A stretch of DNA of 64,000 bases from Planctomycetota bacterium (GTDB lineage: Bacteria; Planctomycetota; Planctomycetia; Planctomycetales; Planctomycetaceae). The DNA lies in NCBI GenBank assembly GCA_022600195.1, contig JAHZKX010000057.1:147991-211990 (forward strand). Reading direction: 5' to 3'. The notes under the pieces are model-generated. The model made no database searches, had not been told where the DNA came from, and saw only the letters and a list, made by a program, of their open reading frames with translations. Position numbers and translations under genes: made by a program. Positions 29,527 through 38,352 of this stretch are shown here, piece after piece. Within the stretch, counting starts at the first letter, position 1; each line of letters begins with the position of its first letter.

Positions 29527-30948
29527 ATGACTATCTCAAAATCCTTTCCGAAGGATCTTTTAGAAACCTTAACACAATTTCATCAAACTCATCTGGTTCA
29601 ATGGTGGGAGAGTTTGAATGAACAACAGCAGGATGAATTGACGTCACAAATTCGATTAATCAACTTTGCTCAAATCCAGCGCCTTTATTCGCCAGAGTAT
29701 TCCAGTAAAGCAGAAGAATCACCTGCAGAGAAAGCAGAACGGGCCACATGCCCTGTTAACGTCATCCGTCTCAAGGATCGAGCAAAACCCAAGACAGAGT
29801 CTGCCCAGACAATTCAAGCAGGTAATCAATTACTCGCGGAAGGAAAAGTCGGCGCGATCCTAGTTGCAGGCGGCCAGGGCTCCAGACTGGGTTTCCAGCA
29901 TCCCAAAGGCATGTATCCTGCAGGTCCTGTCAAACAGACTTCATTATTCCAGATGCTGGTGGAACAACTGATTGCCCGGTCTCGTATCGCAGGCAATCCG
30001 ATTTGTTATTTCATCATGACCAGTGATGCCACTCATGACGAAACCATTGCTTATTTTAAACAGCATCAGAATTTTGGTCTGCAGACAGATCAGCTGTACT
30101 TCTTTAAACAGGGAACCATGCCAGCCGTCGATGCCCACTCTGGCCAAATTTTATTAGAAGAACAACACCGAATTGCAGTCAGCCCGGACGGTCATGGAGG
30201 TACGCTCAAAGCCCTCAAAAATTCTGGTCTGTTTGAGGTCATGCAGAAAAAAGGTATTGAATATCTATACTACCATCAGGTCGATAATCCTACAGCCATC
30301 GTCTGCGACCCCGAATTTCTTGGATATCACTTACAGCATCAGGCGGAAGTTTCTGTCAAAGTGGTTTCCAAACGAACGCCGGATGAAAAAATGGGCATCG
30401 TCTGTGATGTCGATAATCAAACACAAATCATCGAATACAGTGACCTCCCGGTACATATTTCAGAGCAGGTAGATCAGGCAGGTGATTTATTGCACTGGGC
30501 AGGCAGCACCGCCATCCACATTTTCAATCGTTCCTTCCTGGAAAAAATCGCCAGTAATGACGATCTCCTTCCCTTTCATCAGGCAAAGAAAAAAGTTCCC
30601 TTTCTTGATTCTGTCGGGACTCAGGTTTCACCCACTGAACCGAATGCGATTAAATTTGAACGTTTTATATTCGATGTCCTGCCTGTCGCGAAAACGGTTC
30701 TTGTTTACGAAATTGACCGCTTCCGGGAATTCAATCCTCTTAAAAATGCAGATGGTCCTGATTCACCTCAAACCGTACACACAGCACTCTGTCAGATTTA
30801 TTCTCAGTGGTTACAGGCCTGCGGCTTTGAGATCCCGTCAGGCACTGCTGTAGAAATCAGTCCTCTGATCGCGCTAGATGAATGCGAATTAAAAACGAAA
30901 ATATCGCCAGATATAAATTTAAATAGCCCCATCTATCTGGGAGAATAG
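29527..30948 (+). CDS. Eukaryote-like UDP-N-acetylhexosamine/UDP-sugar pyrophosphorylase (UDPGP family)
   Basis: ILVAGGQGSRLGFQHPKGMY is the nucleotide-binding signature of the UDPGP family. It is closest in pattern to eukaryotic UAP1/AGX proteins (AGGQGTRLG..PKGMY), as are YFIMTSDATHDET, FFKQGTMPAVD, SPDGHGGTLKAL and HQVDNPTAIVCDPEFLG. It should join UTP with GlcNAc-1-P or another hexose-1-P in the cytoplasm. Bacteria usually use GlmU, so this is a distinct type. A TTG at 29482 overlaps the ilvD stop, but the ATG at 29527 is the more likely start. The next gene on the strand, 79 bp on, is also a sugar nucleotidyltransferase, so the region supplies activated sugars. Confidence 0.85.
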   Translation: MTISKSFPKDLLETLTQFHQTHLVQWWESLNEQQQDELTSQIRLINFAQIQRLYSPEYSSKAEESPAEKAERATCPVNVIRLKDRAKPKTESAQTIQAGNQLLAEGKVGAILVAGGQGSRLGFQHPKGMYPAGPVKQTSLFQMLVEQLIARSRIAGNPICYFIMTSDATHDETIAYFKQHQNFGLQTDQLYFFKQGTMPAVDAHSGQILLEEQHRIAVSPDGHGGTLKALKNSGLFEVMQKKGIEYLYYHQVDNPTAIVCDPEFLGYHLQHQAEVSVKVVSKRTPDEKMGIVCDVDNQTQIIEYSDLPVHISEQVDQAGDLLHWAGSTAIHIFNRSFLEKIASNDDLLPFHQAKKKVPFLDSVGTQVSPTEPNAIKFERFIFDVLPVAKTVLVYEIDRFREFNPLKNADGPDSPQTVHTALCQIYSQWLQACGFEIPSGTAVEISPLIALDECELKTKISPDINLNSPIYLGE

Positions 30949-31027
30949 ATAATCACCTCTCTGAACTCAAAACACTTAAACTTATCCTCTCAGGTAACTC
31001 TCAATTCAAGGTTGGAGAAAAAATCTT

Positions 31028-32107
31028 ATGCTTCACACTGTTGTCATGGCGGGTGGCAGCGGTACGCGGTTCTGGCCTCAAAGTCGCAACGCGATGCCCA
31101 AGCAATTGCTGAAACTGGTAGGAGATCGCACGATGATTCAAGCGACTGCCGAACGCTGCAGTCAACTTGCAGACAATCATCCGGTATGGGTTGTCACGAA
31201 CAAGGCTCTGGCTGAGGAAATACGGAACCAACTCCCTCACATCCCTGACGATCAGATCTTAATCGAACCTGCACCAAGAAATACTGCTCCCTGCATTGGG
31301 TTGGCGGCGGTTCACTTATCAAAACAGGACCCAGAAGCGATCATGCTGGTCGCTTCTTCCGATCACGTCATTCGACCGGATTCCGGTTTCGTCAATACTA
31401 TCAATCAAGCGACAACGCTCATTGAAGAAAAACCGGACACACTGGCTTTGATTGGTGTTCCTCCTACCCGCCCTGCAACAGGATTTGGATATATCCAGTG
31501 TGGTCAAACTTTAAATGCGTCACATTCAAACTGCTTCCAGGTTCAGGAATTTAAAGAAAAACCCGATTCCAAAACAGCACAGCAATATCTTGACGATGGA
31601 AACTACCTCTGGAATTGTGGCATCTTTGTCTGGAAAGTACGCACGATACTTAGTGCTTTTTCCCGCTGGGAACCTGAAATTTACAAATACCTGATGCAGA
31701 TTTCCGATGGGATTGGGACTCCGCAATACGATGAAGTCCTGAAACAATCGTTCCCCGAAATGAAATCGGAGTCGATTGATTACGCGATCCTGGAAAAATC
31801 CAAAGACAACCTTGCTGTGATTCAAGCCGATTTTGAATGGGATGATGTGGGAAACTGGAATCAATTGCAGAAATATTATCCCATCGATGCCGATGGTAAT
31901 ACCATTCTGGGAGCCCATTGTGGGTTAGAAACATCAAACAATATTATTCGTACCACAGACGATCACCTGATCGCCACATTTGGTGTCGAAAATTGCTTAA
32001 TTGTGCATACACCCGATGCGACATTGATTGTCCCCAAAGATGATGAAGCCGCCATTAAAAAACTGGTAACTCTGATAAAGGAACGTGGCTATGAGCGATT
32101 CCTCTGA
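31028..32107 (+). CDS. manC: Mannose-1-phosphate guanylyltransferase
   Basis: GGSGTRFWPQSR (9-20) followed by MPKQLLKLVGD is the signature of GDP-mannose pyrophosphorylases. DQILIEPAPRNTAPCIGLAA, ASSDHVI, FKEKPDSKTAQQYL, YLWNCGIFVWKV and ADFEWDDVGNW follow in the normal order. The protein is 359 residues, so it is the single-domain form without the phosphomannose isomerase domain of long ManC proteins. It makes GDP-mannose for cell-surface glycans. GGAG lies 12-15 bases before the ATG. The 3' end overlaps the start of the next gene by 17 bp, which implies translational coupling to ruvX. Confidence 0.9.
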   Translation: MLHTVVMAGGSGTRFWPQSRNAMPKQLLKLVGDRTMIQATAERCSQLADNHPVWVVTNKALAEEIRNQLPHIPDDQILIEPAPRNTAPCIGLAAVHLSKQDPEAIMLVASSDHVIRPDSGFVNTINQATTLIEEKPDTLALIGVPPTRPATGFGYIQCGQTLNASHSNCFQVQEFKEKPDSKTAQQYLDDGNYLWNCGIFVWKVRTILSAFSRWEPEIYKYLMQISDGIGTPQYDEVLKQSFPEMKSESIDYAILEKSKDNLAVIQADFEWDDVGNWNQLQKYYPIDADGNTILGAHCGLETSNNIIRTTDDHLIATFGVENCLIVHTPDATLIVPKDDEAAIKKLVTLIKERGYERFL

Positions 32108-32579
32108 AGTCAGTCAGCCATTTAACGCGGATTTTCCTGACGAAGGTCGCCTGCTGGGACTCGACTATGGAACAAAACGAGTCGGAATTGCCATCTCCAC
32201 GTTTGAACAAAATATTTCCAGTCCACTGGAAAACTACACTCGGCAAACAGAAACACAGGACCAAAACCACCTCACGAAAATCATCAACGAGTATCAGTGC
32301 AAAGGGCTCGTTGTTGGCCTCCCCGTCCATATGAGTGGTGATGAAGGACAGAAAGCCAAAGAAGCGCGTCAATTTGGAAACTGGGTCAGTCAATTCGCAC
32401 AAATCCCTGTTCGCTTTTGGGATGAAAGATATTCGTCCGCCAGTGCCGAAGAATTTCTGGTGAATCTCAATATCAACCGCAATAAGCGAAAGGCGTATCT
32501 TGATAAACTGGCGGCCCAGATTATCTTGCAGTCATTTCTTGACAGCGCGGACCGAAACCAAATTCCTGGATCTTTTTGA
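32091..32579 (+). CDS. ruvX: Putative Holliday junction resolvase / pre-16S rRNA nuclease
   Basis: YqgF/RuvX is an RNase H-fold nuclease implicated in processing of the 16S rRNA 5' end and formerly called a Holliday junction resolvase. LGLDYGTKRVGIAIS carries the first catalytic Asp, LVVGLPVHMSGDEG the middle strand, and WDERYSSASAEEFL the catalytic Glu; KAYLDKLAAQIILQ supplies the last Asp. AAAGGA at 32077-32082 places the start at the ATG at 32091 rather than the in-frame GTG at 32085. It overlaps the 3' end of the mannose-1-phosphate guanylyltransferase gene by 17 bp in another frame, an unusual pairing. Confidence 0.92.
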   Translation: MSDSSEVSQPFNADFPDEGRLLGLDYGTKRVGIAISTFEQNISSPLENYTRQTETQDQNHLTKIINEYQCKGLVVGLPVHMSGDEGQKAKEARQFGNWVSQFAQIPVRFWDERYSSASAEEFLVNLNINRNKRKAYLDKLAAQIILQSFLDSADRNQIPGSF

Positions 32580-32662
32580 ATGGTTTCTGACAGGAATACC
32601 GTATAATTGTTTCAAAGATATTTATTTCTGAATTTAGTACTCATAATTTTAAACGAGATTCA

Positions 32663-33526
32663 ATGAAACAGTTGCCCCTGGATCGCGAAGAATATATTGA
32701 ACAGGCCTATTTCTTTCGGAATTATCGTGAACGTCTGGAAGATGATATTCCTTCGCAAGTCATTCTCGCAACAATCTACGAGGAAATTCTTGCCACGACA
32801 AAGTTGCCTATGGCGATCGACTTCCTGAAAGCAGAGATACTGTTAACGGGCCGAATTTCGGATGGAATGGAAAAACTCTCTCATTATTTCACACCGTTCC
32901 AGACTTTCATTTTGAAAAATGCGGAAGATGATAAATCAAAATTTGACCAGAAAATGGGCTTGAAGATTCTGGAACGCGAAGCAGAATACCGTTCCGAAAC
33001 TCCTACCAGCGCGGGGCTCTTTATTTATCAGTTTGAGTGTATAGCACGAAATCGATTAGGTTATCACAATGGACTGGATGTGATTTCGAAAGATACTTTA
33101 TACAACGATGACTGGTCGGCATGGATTCGAAAACTCAAGATCCAACTGGGATCGGTTGACTTTGCTGACTTGCTATATTTTCGCTCTCAACATTTTGTTG
33201 ATGAACAACAAAGGATTCCAGGGAAAGAAGATTTTACACCTCAATACCCTATTCTATTCAGTGCGCAGGACGGACGGATTGCCAAGGCAAATCATGATCG
33301 TGATCCGCTCTATATGTTTGCTGCCCTTCAGAGACAATTGGGCTACCCAGATGTCCCGCGCAGTATTGCAAAACCAGATCAATCATTGTTCCACCCTGCC
33401 CTGGAAGCGCGATTACATAAGATCGAAACACGCCTTCAATTAATGGATGCTGAGTTGAAAGGTAATTTTGATCTGGATCAATTCATCGTCAAAGACCCTG
33501 ATTTCAATGAGAAAGATCTCGAATGA
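32663..33526 (+). CDS. Conserved hypothetical protein
   Basis: I recognise no domain. The 287-residue protein is soluble, without a signal peptide or membrane helix, and rich in charged residues. It starts DREEYIEQAYFFRNYRERL and has a central region with RNRLGYHNGLDVI and LYMFAALQRQLGYPDVP, then a C-terminal helix (HKIETRLQLMDAELKG) that could form a coiled coil. The arrangement suggests a planctomycete-specific cytoplasmic protein. It lies 83 bp after ruvX on the same strand but with an AT-rich gap, so co-transcription is uncertain. The coding character (regular codon use, no internal stops, clear start ATG) supports a real gene. Confidence 0.75.
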   Translation: MKQLPLDREEYIEQAYFFRNYRERLEDDIPSQVILATIYEEILATTKLPMAIDFLKAEILLTGRISDGMEKLSHYFTPFQTFILKNAEDDKSKFDQKMGLKILEREAEYRSETPTSAGLFIYQFECIARNRLGYHNGLDVISKDTLYNDDWSAWIRKLKIQLGSVDFADLLYFRSQHFVDEQQRIPGKEDFTPQYPILFSAQDGRIAKANHDRDPLYMFAALQRQLGYPDVPRSIAKPDQSLFHPALEARLHKIETRLQLMDAELKGNFDLDQFIVKDPDFNEKDLE

Positions 33527-33815
33527 AACAGGAACGTGACCTTTTGTCCACAATCATATGCAATTCCCTAAATATGACTTGCCAGGTAACAGCACATTCT
33601 CATAACATGGAAATACGTTGTGACCAAAATAGAAGTCCTCACATCAATTGCTAATTCAAAACGAAAGATTAACTTGATTAACACATGAATTTTATCAACA
33701 GGAGATAAACTCAACCACAATTTAACTGTTCCAATTTAAGCATTCATTTAGACGCCTTAATTTCCCACCCCATGCCTGCACCCACCTTAAGCAGGACTTT
33801 CAGAAAGGCTCAAAT

Positions 33816-34277
33816 ATGTCCAGCATTCCCATTAATGCTCCTGATGCACGTATCCTCTACCCAGGAAAAGAAGTAGCTTTCGACCTCAACAATTATCAGT
33901 TCGTCATTCAGACAATTCTCTGGTCTGCAGGAATAATCATATTCTGTCTGGCACTGGTCGATTTTTATGCTCATACTTATGCCAGAGAAACAGAAGTCGG
34001 TCTGCAGCTTGCTCAAATAGAGAAACTGAAAATCAATCAAGACCTGCGTATCTCAGATATAAAACCATTCATCGTTGGCTCTCCCAATATACAGACTCGT
34101 CCCGCCGACAAATACATTCATATGTGCAAAGAAATGAAACAGTATACGTGGCACGGTTTCTTCAAAAGCTATTCCATTTCCGTTTATATTGGCATTAGCA
34201 AAGACCCCTCTATAGACTTCATTCATGGTACAAATGATCTTGCGTTGCGAGCCGAATCAACAAGTTCAAACCACTAA
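33816..34277 (+). CDS. Small single-pass membrane hypothetical protein
   Basis: The 153-residue protein has one membrane helix (VIQTILWSAGIIIFCLALVDF, about 30-50). A short N-terminus precedes it and a polar C-terminus of about 100 residues follows. Nothing identifies a family. AAAGG lies eight bases before the ATG at 33816, and a strong terminator follows the stop by 42 bp, so this is an independent single-gene unit. That isolated, well-delimited structure supports its reality despite the lack of recognised relatives. Confidence 0.65.
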   Translation: MSSIPINAPDARILYPGKEVAFDLNNYQFVIQTILWSAGIIIFCLALVDFYAHTYARETEVGLQLAQIEKLKINQDLRISDIKPFIVGSPNIQTRPADKYIHMCKEMKQYTWHGFFKSYSISVYIGISKDPSIDFIHGTNDLALRAESTSSNH

Positions 34278-34319
34278 GCCATTGAATCGATTTATGAGTC
34301 CTTCTCCAGTTGAACATCA

Positions 34320-34359
34320 GCCTTCAGCAGTCTATAACGTCTGTTGAAGGCGTTTTTTT
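34320..34359 (+). terminator. Strong intrinsic terminator
   Basis: GCCTTCAGCAG and CTGTTGAAGGC form an 11-bp stem with one G-T wobble and a 10-base loop, followed by G and seven Ts. It closes the 33816-34277 gene. Confidence 0.9.
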
Positions 34360-34482
34360 GACAGTCCAATCTACACATCCCAAACCAGCTCAAATGTAAT
34401 TATTGACAATTGAATGCTGTTGATTCAAATAGCCCACGCAACTTCGCAATAATAATATGACATGCATGAGTGAGAAAGAACC

Positions 34483-35262
34483 ATGGAAACGATCAAAGGG
34501 CACCTCTACGACTACCCGAAATACTACGACTTGATTTTCGGGGATGACTGGAAGGCGGAATTTGACTTCTTGCAAAATTGTTTTGAAATACACGCTTCCA
34601 GAAAAGTCACCAGTGTTTTCGAACCGGCCTGCGGTACGGGACGGTTACTGATTAAAATGGCACAGGCTGGCTACAGGGTTGCCGGCAATGACTTGAATGA
34701 ACATGCCATCAAATACTGTAACGATCGCCTGGAACGGTCCGGTTTTCCACGCTCTGCAGTCCGCGGAGACATGTCAGACTTCAAACTCAAAAAACCAGTT
34801 GATGCCGCATTTAATACAATTAACAGTTTTCGACATCTGCCCACGGAAACGGCTGCAGAAAATCATTTAAAATGTGTCGCCGACGCACTCGCACCGGGGG
34901 GGCTCTATATTCTGGGACTGCATCTGACGCCTACCGAATGCGAACCCATGCAAAGTGAAAGCTGGTCTGCACGCAGAGGTAACCTGTCAATCAACTCGCA
35001 TATGCAATCCATCTGGACAGATCTGGAGAAGCGAAATGAACATCTCGAAATGACGTTTGATGTTTATACACCCACTCGACAATTCAAACTGTTTGATACG
35101 ATGGACTATAGAACCTATACGGCCCCACAATTTGAGGCGTTACTGGCGAATGTACCAGATCTGGAACTGGTCGAATTGTACGACTTCATGTATGAAATGG
35201 ACTTCACGATTGAGCTCGATGCAGAAACGGAAGACGTCGTGTTTATCTTACGCAAGAAATAA
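34483..35262 (+). CDS. SAM-dependent class I methyltransferase
   Basis: FEPACGTGRLL (46-56) is the SAM-binding motif I, with GNDLNEHAI as motif II and GDMSDF as the acidic loop. The C-terminal half is beta-rich and probably forms the substrate region. The start LYDYPKYYDLIF is characteristic of small-molecule methyltransferases of the Methyltransf_25 group. The substrate is unknown. The protein is cytoplasmic and of ordinary length (259). The gene sits in the position where frr would often be found next to pyrH, but on the opposite strand, converging with pyrH 10 bp apart. Confidence 0.85.
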   Translation: METIKGHLYDYPKYYDLIFGDDWKAEFDFLQNCFEIHASRKVTSVFEPACGTGRLLIKMAQAGYRVAGNDLNEHAIKYCNDRLERSGFPRSAVRGDMSDFKLKKPVDAAFNTINSFRHLPTETAAENHLKCVADALAPGGLYILGLHLTPTECEPMQSESWSARRGNLSINSHMQSIWTDLEKRNEHLEMTFDVYTPTRQFKLFDTMDYRTYTAPQFEALLANVPDLELVELYDFMYEMDFTIELDAETEDVVFILRKK

Positions 35263-35272
35263 ACAGCCTCTG

Positions 35273-36040
35273 CTAATCTTCCGGCTGAGACTCAACGGTG
35301 GGCAACACGCGCGTCCCGATATTTTCTCCGGACACTGCTTTTTCAATGTTGCCTACTTTACGAAAGTTGAATACCAGAATTGGAATGCCATGTTCCATGC
35401 AGTGATGTAAAGCCTGTGCATCCATTACCTGCAAATTCTTGTGCAAGACATCCTGATAACTGATTTCTGAAAAACGAACTGCGTGCGGATTCTTCTCAGG
35501 ATCATCAGAGTAAATCCCATCTACTTTTGTCGCTTTTAGCAGGATATCGGCGTCAATCTCTCGAGAACGTAATGCAGCAGCAGTATCTGTTGTCACAAAC
35601 GGACTACCAGTACCGGCTGCCAGAATCACAACACGCCCCTTCTCCAGATGGCGAATACAACGTCTTCGGATAAAAGGTTCGGCAACCCCTTCCATACGAA
35701 TCGCTGTCTGCAACCGTGTTGCCACGCCTGCCTTTTCCAGTGAATCCTGTAACGCCAGACCATTGATCACTGTTGCCAGCATGCCCATATAATGTGCAGT
35801 CGCAGGATTGATCGAGACACTCGAAGAAGAAAACTGTTTGCCTCGCAGTATGTTTCCACCACCACAGACTATCGCTAGTTGAACTCCTGAATCGACAAGC
35901 CTTTTTATCTGGTCAGAGATCGTTTCCAGCTCAGACATGCTGATTCCACCTTCTCCATCACGGCAGAAGACTTCGCCACTCAACTTGAGCAGAACACGCT
36001 TATAAGCAGGCTTGAGAAGTGGTGCGGGAGATTCAGTCAT
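35273..36040 (-). CDS. pyrH: UMP kinase
   Basis: PyrH phosphorylates UMP to UDP and is the bacterial amino-acid-kinase-fold enzyme. [12 protein letters not shown] is the N-terminal phosphate loop and [11 protein letters not shown] the nucleotide site. The family's [31 protein letters not shown] and GIPILVFNF motifs are all present. The frame opens at 36055, but the ATG at 36040 has GAGG nine bases upstream and is the better start. It is transcribed in the same direction as rpsB and tsf, but an intrinsic terminator lies between tsf and pyrH, so it needs its own promoter or read-through. Confidence 0.96.
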   Translation of the reverse strand: MTESPAPLLKPAYKRVLLKLSGEVFCRDGEGGISMSELETISDQIKRLVDSGVQLAIVCGGGNILRGKQFSSSSVSINPATAHYMGMLATVINGLALQDSLEKAGVATRLQTAIRMEGVAEPFIRRRCIRHLEKGRVVILAAGTGSPFVTTDTAAALRSREIDADILLKATKVDGIYSDDPEKNPHAVRFSEISYQDVLHKNLQVMDAQALHHCMEHGIPILVFNFRKVGNIEKAVSGENIGTRVLPTVESQPED

Positions 36041-36104
36041 CCGTGGAATCCTCATTGTCAGAAAATTATTGTTTACACTAAATCAGTTTCATCATCAGGA
36101 ATAT

Positions 36105-36138
36105 AAAAAACGCACGTGTACGTTCCGCACACATGCGT
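36105..36138 (-). terminator. Intrinsic terminator between tsf and pyrH
   Basis: On the minus strand ACGCATGTGT and ACACGTGCGT make a 10-bp stem (one wobble) with a nine-base loop, followed by TTTTT. It lies 17 bp after the tsf stop and ends the rpsB-tsf transcript. Confidence 0.85.
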
Positions 36139-36154
36139 CTCTATTTTCAATTTA

Positions 36155-36991
36155 TTAGTCGCCAATGGACCAGCGTGAAAACGAAACTGCTTCCAGCCCT
36201 TTTTCAGCCAATGCCTGGCTTATGGTTTTAGAATCATCAACAGCATAAGGTTGATACACCAGAACCCCTTGTTCTGTAAAAAATGTTTTCATACGACCAT
36301 CAACGATTTTATCAATGATGTTATCTGGTTTACCGGTCGATTTTGCTTCAGCGACCAGACGATCTCGTTCTTCCTGAACCACAGCAGAATCAAGACCTCC
36401 TTCATTAACCACCGCCGGTTTCAGAGCAGCAATATGCATGGCGACTCCTCGCAGTAATTCAGCATCTGCTGTCTCGCCGGAAGCCTGAAACAAAACACCG
36501 GTTTTACCGTCGTGATGCACGTAGCCACCCGTAGGACCTTCTGAACGTGCAATTTTTGAAACCACAATTTTTTCACGGATTTTATTCAGCATATCCATGA
36601 AATCATCATTGATGGTTTTACCAGGTGATTGCTGAGAAGGTAGTGTTAACAGTTCTTCCACAGTATTGACTTCAGGATTCGCAAGAAGCTGTGCTGCGCA
36701 TGCATTCGAAAAATTGACTAAATCTTCTCCGCTGGCAACAGGAGCCGACTCACAAACCACTTCCAACATGACTGTCTGAGAACCATCTTCACTCGAAAGA
36801 ATGGTAATGCGTCCTTCAGTCGTATCATTGGCACTGCGCTTCAATTGAATTTTACCTGCCTCTTCTCGCAGGATCTCAATTGCTTTTTCCTGATCACCGT
36901 CTGCTGCCTGCAAGGCTTTCTTACAAGCCATCATAGGCAAATCTGTCATTTCTCGTAATGCTTTCACGGCTGCTGCTGTGATTTCAGCCAT
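36155..36991 (-). CDS. tsf: Translation elongation factor Ts
   Basis: EF-Ts exchanges GDP on EF-Tu. The N-terminal UBA-like domain AAAVKALREMTDLPMMACKK is diagnostic, followed by the core with SEGPTGGYVHHDGKTGVL and MHIAALKP. AAGGAG nine bases before the codon at 36991 fixes the start there, eleven codons inside the longest frame. The protein is 278 residues, slightly short of the E. coli length. It is second in the rpsB-tsf operon. Confidence 0.96.
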   Translation of the reverse strand: MAEITAAAVKALREMTDLPMMACKKALQAADGDQEKAIEILREEAGKIQLKRSANDTTEGRITILSSEDGSQTVMLEVVCESAPVASGEDLVNFSNACAAQLLANPEVNTVEELLTLPSQQSPGKTINDDFMDMLNKIREKIVVSKIARSEGPTGGYVHHDGKTGVLFQASGETADAELLRGVAMHIAALKPAVVNEGGLDSAVVQEERDRLVAEAKSTGKPDNIIDKIVDGRMKTFFTEQGVLVYQPYAVDDSKTISQALAEKGLEAVSFSRWSIGD

Positions 36992-37140
36992 CTCTGTAAT
37001 CTCCTTTTGAAAGCAATTCTTCATTTAAAAATTGCTTTAAAATGATAACCTGACTCGATTGTTTAATTTAAATGTGAAGCTGCAAAATGTTTTAAAACAT
37101 CTGGCAAATTTCAACATCACCATTAACGAAAGCGATTCTC

Positions 37141-37893
37141 TTACAGTGAAGGAACGGGTTTATGTTCATCATCACCGGATTCACCCTCATCCTTTTTACC
37201 AGTATCAGGCAGATCACCCTTTCCTTGAAGGATGGCAGCTGCCAACTGATTCATTACCAGGCGAATCGAACGGATACTGTCGTCATTGCCAGGAATGGGG
37301 AGGTCGACTTCATCAGGGTCAGAATCGGTATCGATTAACCCGACAACCTTGATTCCCAGTATGTGTGCTTCATGGACGGCATTTTTTTCCTTGGTCGGAT
37401 CAACAACCACTAATGCCTCCGGCAGGCGGTTCATGGAACGAATCCCGTTCAGATTACGAAACACTTTGCGTTTTTCACGAAGCAGCGTAGACTGCATCTT
37501 TTTAGAGTAAGCCTGAATCTCACCTGTTTCGTCCAACGCTTCCAATTCTTCCAGACGTTTCAAGCGACCACGCACTGTGCGAAAGTTGGTCAATGCGCCA
37601 CCCAACCAGCGTTCGGTTACATAAGGCATACCGCTGGCAGTCGCAGCTTCTTTGATCGGGCCTTGCGCCTGCTTCTTTGTTCCGACAAACAAGATCAGAC
37701 TTCCCTGCGAAGCCACGCGTTCCAGATAACGCTTCCCGCGAATGATTCCACGCACGGTCTCTTTTAAATCGATGATATGAATTTGATTACGACGTCCGTA
37801 AATATAGGGACGCATTTTCGGGTTCCAGCGGCTCGTCTTATGGCCGTAGTGAACACCCGCTTCAAGAATCTCTTTAACTACTAAATCTGACAT
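37141..37893 (-). CDS. rpsB: 30S ribosomal protein S2
   Basis: S2 is recognised by [55 protein letters not shown] and [18 protein letters not shown] seven bases before the ATG at 37893 fixes the start, ten codons inside the longest frame. The C-terminus has an acidic tail ([18 protein letters not shown]). It is first in the operon with tsf, the usual bacterial order. Confidence 0.97.
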   Translation of the reverse strand: MSDLVVKEILEAGVHYGHKTSRWNPKMRPYIYGRRNQIHIIDLKETVRGIIRGKRYLERVASQGSLILFVGTKKQAQGPIKEAATASGMPYVTERWLGGALTNFRTVRGRLKRLEELEALDETGEIQAYSKKMQSTLLREKRKVFRNLNGIRSMNRLPEALVVVDPTKEKNAVHEAHILGIKVVGLIDTDSDPDEVDLPIPGNDDSIRSIRLVMNQLAAAILQGKGDLPDTGKKDEGESGDDEHKPVPSL

Positions 37894-38352
37894 TTCCACA
37901 CTCCTCGTCGTGAAAGGGCACATGACCTTCCAGGGGCCACGTTCTTAAGTAATTACAATCAATAGACTTATCTATCAAAGGCGTCTAACAGAATCAATAT
38001 AATTCTACAAGCGCAACCCGAGACAAATACACGCGGGTGTGCAAGTGCTTGGATAGTATCGGAGTTATTTGTGCCCGTCAAACCTTGCGACCGTTAATTC
38101 AGAGAATTGGATCGAATTTGAACCCTGTGACTCAGGCAATTGGGCTCATCCTGAGTGCTTTGAATCGATATACTCGAATTTCATAGATTCACCCTAAGAA
38201 CTCACAACAGATAACGAATTTATTAGTAGCTTTCGTTTCACTTTTGATCTAGAGCGTATCCCATATAACCATAGCTCCTTTCATTCTATGATACTCGTTT
38301 CAAATGACCTTGGAGACGCTACAGTAAACCTGGACACAGACTAATCAATCCC
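37894..38352. promoter_or_regulatory. 459-bp divergent region between rpsB and the GTPase pair
   Basis: It must contain the promoters of the rpsB operon on the minus strand and of the GTPase operon on the plus strand. I could not identify a clean -35/-10 pair. The right-hand 93 bases are repeat copy 3. There is no ORF or RNA gene I can support. Confidence 0.45.
38251..38343 (+). repeat. Interspersed ~90-bp repeat, copy 3
   Basis: It runs from AGAGCGTATCCC to CACAGACTA. The central CTTGGAGACGCTACAGTAAA block is identical to the other copies. Its right end is only nine bases before the ATG at 38353, so it makes up nearly the whole leader of the first GTPase gene and probably replaces its normal ribosome-binding region. 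Confidence 0.85.

Noticed and set aside
37087..37100. AT-rich palindrome ATGTTTTAAAACAT between rpsB and tsf
   Set aside because: Short and AT-only symmetry is expected by chance, and no T-run or known operator is attached.
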